In this document: positions 1 to 6,294 of the stretch, piece by piece
Position numbering within the stretch: the first letter of the stretch is position 1
Layout of the letters: each line of letters starts with the position of its first letter
Origin: Ruminococcaceae bacterium UBA1227
GTDB lineage: Bacteria; Bacillota; Clostridia; Oscillospirales; Acutalibacteraceae
DNA length: 6,394 bases
Assembly: GCA_002309175.1 (NCBI GenBank)
Contig: DBWX01000003.1
Location: forward strand, 45,112 to 51,505
Direction of reading: 5' to 3'
Program-made: the position numbers and the translations under genes
The notes under the pieces: model-generated
The model's database searches: none
The model's input: the letters and a program-made list of their open reading frames with translations, nothing else
What the model was told of the DNA's origin: nothing

Positions 1-1806
1 ACAGCTCCCGCTCCGGCTCCCGCAGAGCCTGCGGCACCTGTCGCTCCTGCAATTGCAGCTGAGCCTGTTATCCCGGCAGCTCCGGCAGCGCCCGTCGCTC
101 CCGCTGAGCCGGTTATACCCGCCGCTCCGGCAGCGCCCGTCGCTCCGCCGCCGGCCCCCGCTCCTGTCTTTGAAAACGACCTTGTTCCGGATGAACTTAT
201 GCCCGGGGCAAATGAGGTAAAGGCAGAGCCCGAATTTGACCTTGTCCCGGATGAGTTCCTGGAAGCGGAAGCAGCTGCTGCCGCAGCACCGGCCGCCCCG
301 GTTCAGCCCGCTCAGCCCGATATGGTCGCAAACGCATCTGCATATTCCACAATTCATGACATAAGCAGCACTGCCGCACCTGCCGCCGAGCAGGAAAAGG
401 GTGTTGATTATTGGAACAATATAGACCAGATGCTCGGCAATTTCGAGCAGAAACCGGCGGCTCACGCTGAGCCCGCCGCTCCCGCACCAAACCCTGTGAC
501 GCCGCCTCCGATAAACGAGGAAAAGGGTGGTTTCCCTTTTTCAGGAGGCGCTCAGGCGAATGATGCGAAGCCTGCAGCGCCGGTAATCAATACTATCGCA
601 ACTACGCCTGTACCTGCTGCAACGGCAGCAGTTGCAGCACCGGCAGAAGCGGAATCTGATGAGGAAATTGAGGATGACTTCATAGCCTCGGCGCGTGAGA
701 AACGCGCGGCGAAGAAGGCCGAAAAGGACGCAAAGAAGGCCGCGAAAAAAGCTGCGGCAGCGGAGATGAAGGCTGAGCCTGCGGCACCTGCCGCGGAGCC
801 TTCGAGCTACTCCGAATCCGACGCGCCTTCGGGCTTTAAAGGAATCATTTACCGTATCTTCCCCAACCGCAATGATTCGGTTGGCGGAATCATACGCAAA
901 TGCGTTTCGGTCCTGGCTGCCATAGCCCTGATTGTGTGCGCAGTGTATTTCCTCCACGCTTTCATAAGTTCTAAATCGCAGGCGAAAGATGCTAAAAAAC
1001 TTGCCGATATCATGGCTTCTTCGGAAAACAGCGCAGCTGCCTGGGAAGACATCTACAAGAAGTATCCGAATATAAACTTCCCTACGGGCATGCAGGCCAA
1101 GTTTGCCGATCTCTATGCCATGAACCAGGATCTTATCGGCTGGATAAGGATTCCGGGTCTCGGCATAGACTATCCCGTAGTTCAGGCACAGGATGACAAT
1201 TACTATCTGAAGAGAGACTTCCGCAAGCAGTCAAGTGCTTACGGCACGGTTTTCTTAAGTTCAAAGAATCAGTACAAGGAAGATCTCGACCTCAACACCG
1301 TAATCTACGGTCACGCCATGAGGAGAGACAAGCAGATGTTCTCGCGTCTTCACGACTACAAGGACAGCAGTACCTTCGTACAGAATCCGATAATTGAGTT
1401 CAACACGCTCTTTGCCAATTACAAATTCAAGGTTTACTGTGTATTCCTGACAAACGGCTCTTCGGCACAGGACAACGGTTATCTCTTTGATTACACCTTC
1501 CCGAACCTTGCCTCCGTTGAGTCATTTGCCGGATTTGTCGCTGAGGCGAATCAGCGTAAACTCTACAGCACGGGCACGGATATCCTTCCTACGGACAAGA
1601 TAATCTGTCTCTCCACCTGCAGCTATGAGTTTGACAATGCACGCTTTGTCGTTGTCGGACGTATGCTGCGCGCGGGCGAGAGTGAGGAGATTGATTCCTC
1701 AAAGGTTGAGGCAAACAAGAATCCCCGCTATCCGCAGGCCTGGTATGACAGCAACAAGAAGACCAATCCGTATGCTTCGTACTCACATTGGAAACCGACC
1801 TATTAA
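1..1806 (+). CDS. Class B-type sortase with long Ala/Pro-rich cytoplasmic N-terminus (5' partial)
   Basis: Membrane cysteine transpeptidase expected to attach secreted proteins to the cell wall or to each other. The frame is open from base 1 to the TAA at 1804-1806 (601 codons visible), so the start lies upstream. Numbering codons from base 1: residues 1-230 are Ala/Pro/Glu-rich and low complexity; 231-258 are Lys/Ala-rich; about 301-323 form a single membrane segment (KCVSVLAAIALIVCAVYF); the sortase domain spans about 374-555. It opens with DLIGWIRIPGLGIDYPVVQ, typical of class B. The catalytic triad is visible: His438 in YGHAM, Cys540 in LSTCSYEF, Arg548 in NARFVVVGR. A Tyr/Pro-rich tail of about 45 residues follows. 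Topology is inferred as N-terminus inside, catalytic domain outside. It lies 23 bp before the next gene and probably shares its transcript. No sorting-signal substrate is encoded nearby, so the substrate is unknown. The family call is firm; the subclass is less so. Confidence 0.9.
   Translation, partial: TAPAPAPAEPAAPVAPAIAAEPVIPAAPAAPVAPAEPVIPAAPAAPVAPPPAPAPVFENDLVPDELMPGANEVKAEPEFDLVPDEFLEAEAAAAAAPAAPVQPAQPDMVANASAYSTIHDISSTAAPAAEQEKGVDYWNNIDQMLGNFEQKPAAHAEPAAPAPNPVTPPPINEEKGGFPFSGGAQANDAKPAAPVINTIATTPVPAATAAVAAPAEAESDEEIEDDFIASAREKRAAKKAEKDAKKAAKKAAAAEMKAEPAAPAAEPSSYSESDAPSGFKGIIYRIFPNRNDSVGGIIRKCVSVLAAIALIVCAVYFLHAFISSKSQAKDAKKLADIMASSENSAAAWEDIYKKYPNINFPTGMQAKFADLYAMNQDLIGWIRIPGLGIDYPVVQAQDDNYYLKRDFRKQSSAYGTVFLSSKNQYKEDLDLNTVIYGHAMRRDKQMFSRLHDYKDSSTFVQNPIIEFNTLFANYKFKVYCVFLTNGSSAQDNGYLFDYTFPNLASVESFAGFVAEANQRKLYSTGTDILPTDKIICLSTCSYEFDNARFVVVGRMLRAGESEEIDSSKVEANKNPRYPQAWYDSNKKTNPYASYSHWKPTY
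58..147 (+). repeat. Tandem 45-bp coding repeat (two copies) in the sortase N-terminus
   Basis: Copies at 58-102 and 103-147 each encode AEPVIPAAPAAPVAP. They differ at five bases, all at third codon positions and all silent. A related, degenerate unit (AEPAAPVAP) precedes them at 22-48. This is low-complexity cytoplasmic linker sequence of the sortase protein and the array may extend upstream of the window. Confidence 0.85.
178..255 (+). repeat. Repeated DLVPDE motif, 60-bp period, in the sortase N-terminus
   Basis: The peptide DLVPDE is encoded at 178-195 and again at 238-255, each time preceded by an acidic/aromatic stretch (FEN or EPEF) and followed by a hydrophobic residue (L or F). This looks like a short acidic linear motif carried twice in otherwise Ala/Pro-rich sequence. 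A role as a binding motif is only inference; it may continue upstream. Confidence 0.6.
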
Positions 1807-1829
1807 GATTTTGAGGTAGTTGATTTCAG

Positions 1830-3020
1830 ATGGCTTTAAGTTTGTTTGCGCTCGGCGCCGAAGTGACGCCGAATGTCAGGGAGGCACAGGAGGCAATTGA
1901 GAATGCCTTCGTGCAGGTCCTTGACGAGCGCCATACTTTTAAAAATTTTACGAATGAGAAACTCTTTCTGACCGAGCTCTCGACCGCGGTAGCTGAGGAC
2001 AGTATTATTGTCGCTGCCGCCGAGCCCGCGTATTTCAAGGCTTTCAGGAACTTTGTCTGCAATGCTTTCTCGCTTAAGTGCAGACCGAACAAGACGATAA
2101 GCGGTCTTATAGAATTCGTTCATCCGGAACTCTCGGATGACTTCATTGCCGAGCAGGCGAGCATACCTGCTACGGCCACACCGCTTATTACGCAGGACGG
2201 TCTGTACTCCGGCTTCGGCATTAAAGCCAAAAAGCAGCTTCTGATTGTCCTTCCTCTCGATGACAAGCGCATAGACTATGTTATAAACAACAGTCTGTTC
2301 CAGTTCGTGCGTGAGAATATGGATCTCTCCGTTTTGGGCTCTGACCCTCTTGAGGGCATGACGATGGAGGAGACAGGCACTCTTGCGCGCGAGAACAGGA
2401 GATCGAGAGGTGAACTCTATGATGTTCACCTTATAAAGCGTTGTGTGAAGAACCTCGCTTCAAAGGGACTGACGGTCGCTCTTGCCGATACGAAGACAGT
2501 TGACTTTATCGGCAATATTTCAACAACTGCAGTCGACCTGAGCAATGTCGTATTCATCTCGGCATACTCCGTCAAGAAGGGCGAGATGTCCGCGAGGGAA
2601 TACGCCATAAACCTTGCGAAGGGCGCTTTGATAAACTCTTCAAACAATCTGGGCGCGGCGATTACGAAAGTATTCGCCATGCCCGATGAAAGCGGTATGC
2701 AGCAGTACTTCATGTACGTATGCATTGCCGATAAGGAAAATGCAAATGTCGCGAAACTCACGGCTGAAGCCGACGAGACTCCCCCTCAGCTCATCTACAG
2801 GGCTGTTGAGGAACTCTTCAGGATGATAGACACCTGGGCGCAGACGGGTTATGCGATTCCGCAGTATGCGGATGTCGCCGTCGTACGCCCGACGAAGGTC
2901 GCGGTAAAGGACCCGAAATTGAAGATTATGAAGATAATCTTCGGCGCGGCCGTCGCATTAAGCGGCATTGTGTCGCTCATCATCTCCTTTGTCGCAAACA
3001 ATGTCTACGGAGTACTTTGA
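1830..3020 (+). CDS. Divergent CinA-like protein with C-terminal membrane anchor, probable pseudoenzyme
   Basis: Not a standard annotated family member by eye; my best reading is a degenerate full-length CinA relative (CinA: MoaB/MogA-like domain plus CinA_C nicotinamide-nucleotide amidase domain, about 410 residues). Residues 4-11 (SLFALGAE) sit where CinA has ISVGTEL; 56-68 (EDSIIVAAAEPAY) where it has the sugar-nucleotide site around GGLGPT; 136-142 (QLLIVLP) where it has the conserved LPGPP strand. Residues 198-335 resemble CinA_C: KGLTVALADTKTVD in place of KGLTLATAESCTGG, AYSVKKGEM after it, and ITKVFAMPDESG followed by YVCIAD in place of the TGIAGPGG...VYIA motif. The key catalytic signatures are all replaced, which suggests loss of activity. 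A hydrophobic helix at about 367-389 after a Lys-rich stretch predicts tail anchoring with the bulk in the cytoplasm. The start is ATG with GAGGT 12 bases upstream (1813-1817). It sits 23 bp after the sortase and 3 bp before ksgA. Confidence 0.6.
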   Translation: MALSLFALGAEVTPNVREAQEAIENAFVQVLDERHTFKNFTNEKLFLTELSTAVAEDSIIVAAAEPAYFKAFRNFVCNAFSLKCRPNKTISGLIEFVHPELSDDFIAEQASIPATATPLITQDGLYSGFGIKAKKQLLIVLPLDDKRIDYVINNSLFQFVRENMDLSVLGSDPLEGMTMEETGTLARENRRSRGELYDVHLIKRCVKNLASKGLTVALADTKTVDFIGNISTTAVDLSNVVFISAYSVKKGEMSAREYAINLAKGALINSSNNLGAAITKVFAMPDESGMQQYFMYVCIADKENANVAKLTAEADETPPQLIYRAVEELFRMIDTWAQTGYAIPQYADVAVVRPTKVAVKDPKLKIMKIIFGAAVALSGIVSLIISFVANNVYGVL

Positions 3021-3023
3021 TTC

Positions 3024-3875
3024 ATGTACGATTTATCAGACATAAACACCATAAAATCCATTCTGAAAAAGAATGGATTTTCCTTCTCTAAGGCCCTCGG
3101 ACAGAACTTCATCATTGATTCTGAGGTCTGTCCGATGATGGCGGAGGCGGCAATTCCCGATGCCGGTTTCGGCGTGCTTGAAATCGGCCCGGGCATCGGT
3201 GTCCTGACCGCTCAGCTTGCGCAGCGGGCAGAACGCGTCGTCGCGGTTGAACTCGACGACAGATTGCCGCCGATACTCAATGAGACACTTAAAGGTTTTG
3301 ACAATGTAAAAATCGTCTCCGGAGATGTCCTGAAACTCGACCTGAAGGAACTGATTGAAAAAGAGTTTTCGGGAATGAAAGTAGTAATATGCGCGAACCT
3401 GCCGTATTACATCACCTCTCCCGTCATCATGAAACTCCTCGAGGAGAACCTGCCGGTTGAAGCCATAGTTGTCATGGTTCAGAAGGAGGCCGCGGACCGC
3501 CTCTGTGCCGAGGTCGGCACAAGGGATGCGGGAGCGGTCACGGTCGCTGTCAATTACTATGCGCAGGCAGAAAAACTTTTCTTTGTCGGAAGGGATTCCT
3601 TCCTGCCTGCTCCCAAGGTCGACAGCGAGGTCATAAAACTCTCTCTGCGCGCCGACAGGGAGGGGGATATCGGCGACGAAGCGAAGTTCTTTACAATGGT
3701 CAAAACCGCTTTTACAAAGCGGAGAAAGACCATTATGAACTCCCTCTGCTTCGGCCCCGCCTCAAAGGAGACTCTCGGCGCCACTCTGGATGACCTCGGG
3801 ATACCCCGCACCGCGAGGATTGAAGAACTCACGATGAAGAACCTGACTGATATCTACAACAGAATTTTCGCATAA
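3024..3875 (+). CDS. rsmA (ksgA): 16S rRNA (adenine(1518)-N6/adenine(1519)-N6)-dimethyltransferase KsgA/RsmA
   Basis: Cytoplasmic SAM-dependent enzyme that dimethylates two adjacent adenines in the 3'-terminal helix 45 loop of 16S rRNA during late small-subunit assembly; its loss gives kasugamycin resistance in known bacteria. The 283-residue length is normal. Visible motifs in order: KALGQNFIID (23-32), SAM-binding motif I VLEIGPGIGVLT (51-62), motif II acidic VVAVELDDR (72-80), SGDVLKLD (99-106), catalytic motif IV NLPYYITSPV (125-134), and FLPAPKVDSEV (193-203), matching the FxPxPxVxS signature. The C-terminal helical domain follows (about 215-283) with the conserved FTKRRKTIMNSL. ATG at 3024 lies 3 bp after the stop of the preceding gene, with GGAG at 3009-3012 inside that gene, so translational coupling is likely. 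The usual Firmicutes neighbour rnmV is not adjacent here. All key residues are intact. Confidence 0.97.
   Translation: MYDLSDINTIKSILKKNGFSFSKALGQNFIIDSEVCPMMAEAAIPDAGFGVLEIGPGIGVLTAQLAQRAERVVAVELDDRLPPILNETLKGFDNVKIVSGDVLKLDLKELIEKEFSGMKVVICANLPYYITSPVIMKLLEENLPVEAIVVMVQKEAADRLCAEVGTRDAGAVTVAVNYYAQAEKLFFVGRDSFLPAPKVDSEVIKLSLRADREGDIGDEAKFFTMVKTAFTKRRKTIMNSLCFGPASKETLGATLDDLGIPRTARIEELTMKNLTDIYNRIFA
3053..3081 (+). other. Perfect 11-bp inverted repeat inside the start of ksgA
   Basis: AAAATCCATTC at 3053-3063 is the exact reverse complement of GAATGGATTTT at 3071-3081, with a 7-base TGAAAAA loop. In the mRNA this is a hairpin starting 29 bases after the A of the AUG. It covers codons 10-20. 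Whether it regulates anything is unknown; the encoded ILKKNGF is close to the conserved KsgA N-terminus, so the symmetry may be partly accidental. Confidence 0.5.
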
Positions 3876-3910
3876 AAAAAGCCACCCTTTCGGGTGGCGT
3901 TTATTTTTTT
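3874..3910. terminator. Bidirectional intrinsic terminator between convergent operons
   Basis: A perfect 7-bp GC-rich stem, GCCACCC (3881-3887) and GGGTGGC (3892-3898), closes a TTTC loop. On the plus strand it is followed by GTTTATTTTTTT (3899-3910) and ends the ksgA operon, starting 5 bases after the ksgA stop. On the minus strand the A-tract 3874-3880 becomes a run of seven T, so the same hairpin ends the opposite operon, whose last stop codon is at 3912-3914. The A and T tracts can also pair to lengthen the stem. Confidence 0.93.
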
Positions 3911-3911
3911 A

Positions 3912-5174
3912 TCAGAAGAGATCCTCCCAGGGGATGATCACATTCTTACAGTAGTTTGAGTTGGATGCCGGCGAGAGGAAACCTACAAAGTTTTCGGTGT
4001 AGAAAGCTATGTTTTCGTTGCCCGGCATGAATATGTCCTTGCCTGAGAATGTCGCCGCGCGGTTTGTCGCAAATTCGAAGAAGACGAATTTGTCCGCCTC
4101 CGTGCCCACGTGTCCGATGAGGGCTATCTTTGCGGCTCCGTCTGAGAGGGCGAAGTCCGTGATACCCTCAAGCGCGACTTCAGTGCGGACAGCCTGGACA
4201 GTGTCGCCGATTACATCGTAGAGAATCTTCTCTTCGGGACTTAAGATATAGTTGCCTTTTACGATATATGACTCGGGTTCATAATCAAACTCGCGTCTGT
4301 AGTCGGTTGTGATGCCCGTGACCTGTGTGAGGATGAACTTCGTTGTGCTCTGGAGACTCAGTTCCTCCCTGTAGATGTCGGCATATTCGAGCAGGAGCAG
4401 GTCGCCGTCCTTTACAAACGCATAGGGAAGGGCGATGTTTTCGGAGATGGTGACCTCCTTGCCGGAGACCGTCGTCTGGAGATAGAGGCCGTAGCCGTCC
4501 GTGTCGGCATTCTTCTTAAAGAAGTAGAAACCGTCCTTGCGCTCCTCAATGAGGTCTATCGGGATGAATGATGTCTTGGGATCAAGCTCGAAAATGACCT
4601 CTGTCTCGGAATTGCTCTTTGAGAAAGCAAATGCGGACTCGAAGGTCTTGTTGTTGCTGTAGTAGTCTTCGACCGTGTAGTCCACGAAGGCGATGTAGTC
4701 GTAGTTTTCCGTTATGTCGTTTTGTATGACCTTAAGGAAGGCGTAGGGCTTTTCTTTTGCCTTCTTGTTGCTGTAGACACCGATACCGATGACTTCCTCA
4801 TTGTTGCGGATAAAGTAAACCGTAACCTCGTTCTTCGTACCCGGCAGTTTGACCTTTGCCGAGGATGAACTGCGGACCTTTTTAAACTGCTCGCCGTTAA
4901 AGCGGTAGAAGGTAATATCACCGTTGAAATTGGCCGTATAGAAATAGTTGTTTATGCCCGTCTCGAGGTAGGGAGCTTCGTCCTCGTCCTCGATGATGGA
5001 CTTTTTCAGGAACTCCTCGTTGTTCTTCGCAGTGTTGCGTCCGGCGAGGTCCTTTTCATATTTGTAGATCTGAGGCAGCTTGTAGGCTGTGGCGAAAATC
5101 GCCATAAACAGCGTAGCTACAAGCAGAGCCAGGGTTATCGACCATTTGAGAGGCAGGTTCTTAAGTTTATCCAA
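3912..5174 (-). CDS. Unrecognised single-pass membrane protein with extracytoplasmic beta-rich domain
   Basis: I do not recognise this 420-residue protein. Residues 1-10 are short and basic; about 12-30 (ITLALLVATLFMAIFATAY) form one membrane segment or uncleaved signal anchor with no lipobox. Residues 31-70 are charged and probably helical, including an acidic IIEDEDE patch. The remainder (75-420) alternates short hydrophobic stretches with turns rich in Asn, Asp, Gly and Tyr (for example GDITFYRFNGEQF, KDGFYFFKK, DFALSDGAAKIALIGH), which suggests repeated beta strands, possibly a propeller; this is inference. The start is TTG (rc of 5172-5174) with GGGGG at 5182-5186, 7 bases away. The first in-frame ATG (residue 24) would cut the membrane segment, so TTG is preferred. 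It lies 18 bp downstream of the DUF3048 lipoprotein, so the two are probably co-transcribed and may act together outside the membrane. Confidence 0.8.
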   Translation of the reverse strand: MDKLKNLPLKWSITLALLVATLFMAIFATAYKLPQIYKYEKDLAGRNTAKNNEEFLKKSIIEDEDEAPYLETGINNYFYTANFNGDITFYRFNGEQFKKVRSSSSAKVKLPGTKNEVTVYFIRNNEEVIGIGVYSNKKAKEKPYAFLKVIQNDITENYDYIAFVDYTVEDYYSNNKTFESAFAFSKSNSETEVIFELDPKTSFIPIDLIEERKDGFYFFKKNADTDGYGLYLQTTVSGKEVTISENIALPYAFVKDGDLLLLEYADIYREELSLQSTTKFILTQVTGITTDYRREFDYEPESYIVKGNYILSPEEKILYDVIGDTVQAVRTEVALEGITDFALSDGAAKIALIGHVGTEADKFVFFEFATNRAATFSGKDIFMPGNENIAFYTENFVGFLSPASNSNYCKNVIIPWEDLF

Positions 5175-5181
5175 AAGATAT

Positions 5182-5186
5182 CCCCC
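5182..5186 (-). promoter_or_regulatory. Ribosome binding site deciding a TTG start
   Basis: On the minus strand GGGGGA lies 7 bases before TTG at 5174-5172. The spacing and G-richness fit a Shine-Dalgarno element, and there is no ATG upstream of the membrane segment in this frame, so it supports TTG as the start of the 420-residue protein. Confidence 0.65.
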
Positions 5187-5192
5187 GTTTGT

Positions 5193-6239
5193 TTACTCGG
5201 TTATTTCCGTCCTGTCAGCGTTTGAAAGTCTGCAAAGGGCGATGTAGGACTTACCTTTGTTGATTTTAATGGGTTTGCCGTTTTTGTCAAGAAGTTTAAT
5301 CATGTCGCGGCCTTCACCCTTGGTCCAGGTAATCTCCTGATAGGTGCCGTTTGAGGCCAGGATACCGGTGCCGTCGGAGAGGTCCATGTCGCAGCGGTAG
5401 TGATCCGGATAGGTGATGCCCTTGAGGTAGAGAACGATGACGTTTGCGACACCGTAGGGTGTGCCGTCGTTGTCCTTCATGTCAGTTCCGTAGTAGGAGC
5501 CGTAGTAGGCTCCGTCCTTCCATGTGAACTTGGCGTCGTTGTTGCCGATTCTGAAAGCTATGCTCGAGCACTTGCCGTCTTTAAGCTCCGTAGCTTCATC
5601 ATAGAACGAGAAGGGATGGAGATAAGCTTCATCGGTCTTTGTGCGGATGTCATGCTTTTCAATTGCCTCGGTTATGAGTTCGGCATTTGTGTATGAACAG
5701 TATTCCTGGCCTACACCCACTGCTCCGTTGGGAGCTGCATTGCCCCAGCGTACGGGGGAATCGATGTGATCATAACCCGTGCTGTTTAAGTACTCGGCAG
5801 CGCCGATTGATGAGCCTGAGGACCATCCGCAGTGCGCGAGGATGGCGTCAAAGCCCTCGGCGAGTTCGACGAAGTCGCGGCGGACTGAACGGAAGGGTCC
5901 GGCCTTCTCGCACTTGCTTATGTCGGCGAAGAGCCAGAGATATTTGGTCGCCGTGCCCTCGACCTCGCCCTCTATGACGATGTCGGCTGAGCAGAGTCCC
6001 CACTGGGGTCTGCAGCGGGCCTCGGAATTCTGAATCGTTATTGCGACGGGGCGCTTGCCGATACAGTCTTTGTTGAAATCGTCCTCACCCGTGAGCGGAT
6101 TGTAGTCCGCGGGCTTGACGGCTGTTGTTGTCGCCTTCGTCGTGGGCTCCTCGGCGGGTTTCTTCTTTTTGCAGCCCGCGAAAGAGAATACGATGACAAG
6201 GCAGAGTGTCAAGGCAATTATTCTTTTGAAAGTTCTCAT
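5193..6239 (-). CDS. DUF3048 domain-containing (YerB-like) lipoprotein
   Basis: Exported lipoprotein of the DUF3048 family (Bacillus subtilis YerB is the named relative); the molecular function of the family is not established. Length 348 residues, as usual. The signal peptide is MRTFKR plus a hydrophobic core to residue 21, with lipobox FAGC giving lipid-modified Cys23, then KKKK and a Thr/Pro/Lys-rich spacer (27-45). The N-terminal DUF3048 domain starts at NPLTGE (47-52) and shows RPVAITIQNS (63-72), RPQWGLCSADIVIEGEVEG (77-95), AGPFRSVRRDFVELAEGFDAILAHCG (113-138, given here as its span). The C-terminal DUF3048 domain (about 225-337) shows FTWKDGAYYGSYYG, NVIVLYL, GTGILASNGTYQEITWTK and the final GKPIKINKGKSYIAL. 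Nine cysteines follow the lipidated one, which is unusual. ATG at 6239 has AAGGAGG 9 bases upstream. First gene of a two-gene operon. Confidence 0.92.
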   Translation of the reverse strand: MRTFKRIIALTLCLVIVFSFAGCKKKKPAEEPTTKATTTAVKPADYNPLTGEDDFNKDCIGKRPVAITIQNSEARCRPQWGLCSADIVIEGEVEGTATKYLWLFADISKCEKAGPFRSVRRDFVELAEGFDAILAHCGWSSGSSIGAAEYLNSTGYDHIDSPVRWGNAAPNGAVGVGQEYCSYTNAELITEAIEKHDIRTKTDEAYLHPFSFYDEATELKDGKCSSIAFRIGNNDAKFTWKDGAYYGSYYGTDMKDNDGTPYGVANVIVLYLKGITYPDHYRCDMDLSDGTGILASNGTYQEITWTKGEGRDMIKLLDKNGKPIKINKGKSYIALCRLSNADRTEITE

Positions 6240-6248
6240 GTAATAAGC

Positions 6249-6255
6249 CCTCCTT
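6249..6255 (-). promoter_or_regulatory. Strong Shine-Dalgarno of the DUF3048 lipoprotein
   Basis: The minus strand reads AAGGAGG (plus strand CCTCCTT at 6249-6255), 9 bases from the ATG at 6239-6237. It is a full match to the anti-SD core, fixes the start codon, and predicts efficient translation. Confidence 0.9.
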
Positions 6256-6266
6256 GATATGCTAAT

Positions 6267-6294
6267 ATTATACTATATATTTGCCTGAATTCAA
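6267..6294 (-). promoter_or_regulatory. Sigma-A-like promoter of the lipoprotein operon
   Basis: On the minus strand, TTGAAT (6294-6289) and a perfect TATAAT (6272-6267) are separated by 16 bases. Transcription would start near 6260, leaving a leader of about 20 bases before the ATG at 6239 that includes the AAGGAGG site. No other better placed pair was seen between the lipoprotein and the tRNA. Confidence 0.7.

Noticed and set aside
1..147. CRISPR or mobile-element repeat
   Set aside because: The repeats are adjacent without spacers, in frame, and encode a continuous low-complexity protein segment; differences are silent.
199..201. ATG as the start of the sortase gene
   Set aside because: The frame is open to base 1 with the same Ala/Pro-rich repeats and the DLVPDE motif on both sides of this ATG, and no convincing Shine-Dalgarno precedes it. 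It is an internal Met.
541..957. Minus-strand 138-codon open frame rich in Arg and Cys
   Set aside because: Arg/Cys/Leu-rich composition is what the reverse strand of Ala/Pro/Lys-rich coding sequence produces; there is no supporting start signal.
1836..2429. Minus-strand 197-codon open frame opposite the CinA-like gene
   Set aside because: Its coding sense lies wholly within the well-supported plus-strand gene, it has no ribosome binding site or recognisable motif, and its composition fits an antisense shadow.
2920..3020. C-terminal helix of the CinA-like protein as a cell-wall sorting signal for the adjacent sortase
   Set aside because: There is no NPxTx or LPxTG-like motif before the helix, no N-terminal signal peptide, and no positively charged tail after it. 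The Lys-rich stretch before the helix instead predicts a cytoplasmic body with a tail anchor.
5687..6033. Plus-strand open frames opposite the DUF3048 lipoprotein
   Set aside because: They overlap a gene with clear family motifs, signal peptide and SD on the minus strand, and show no family features of their own.
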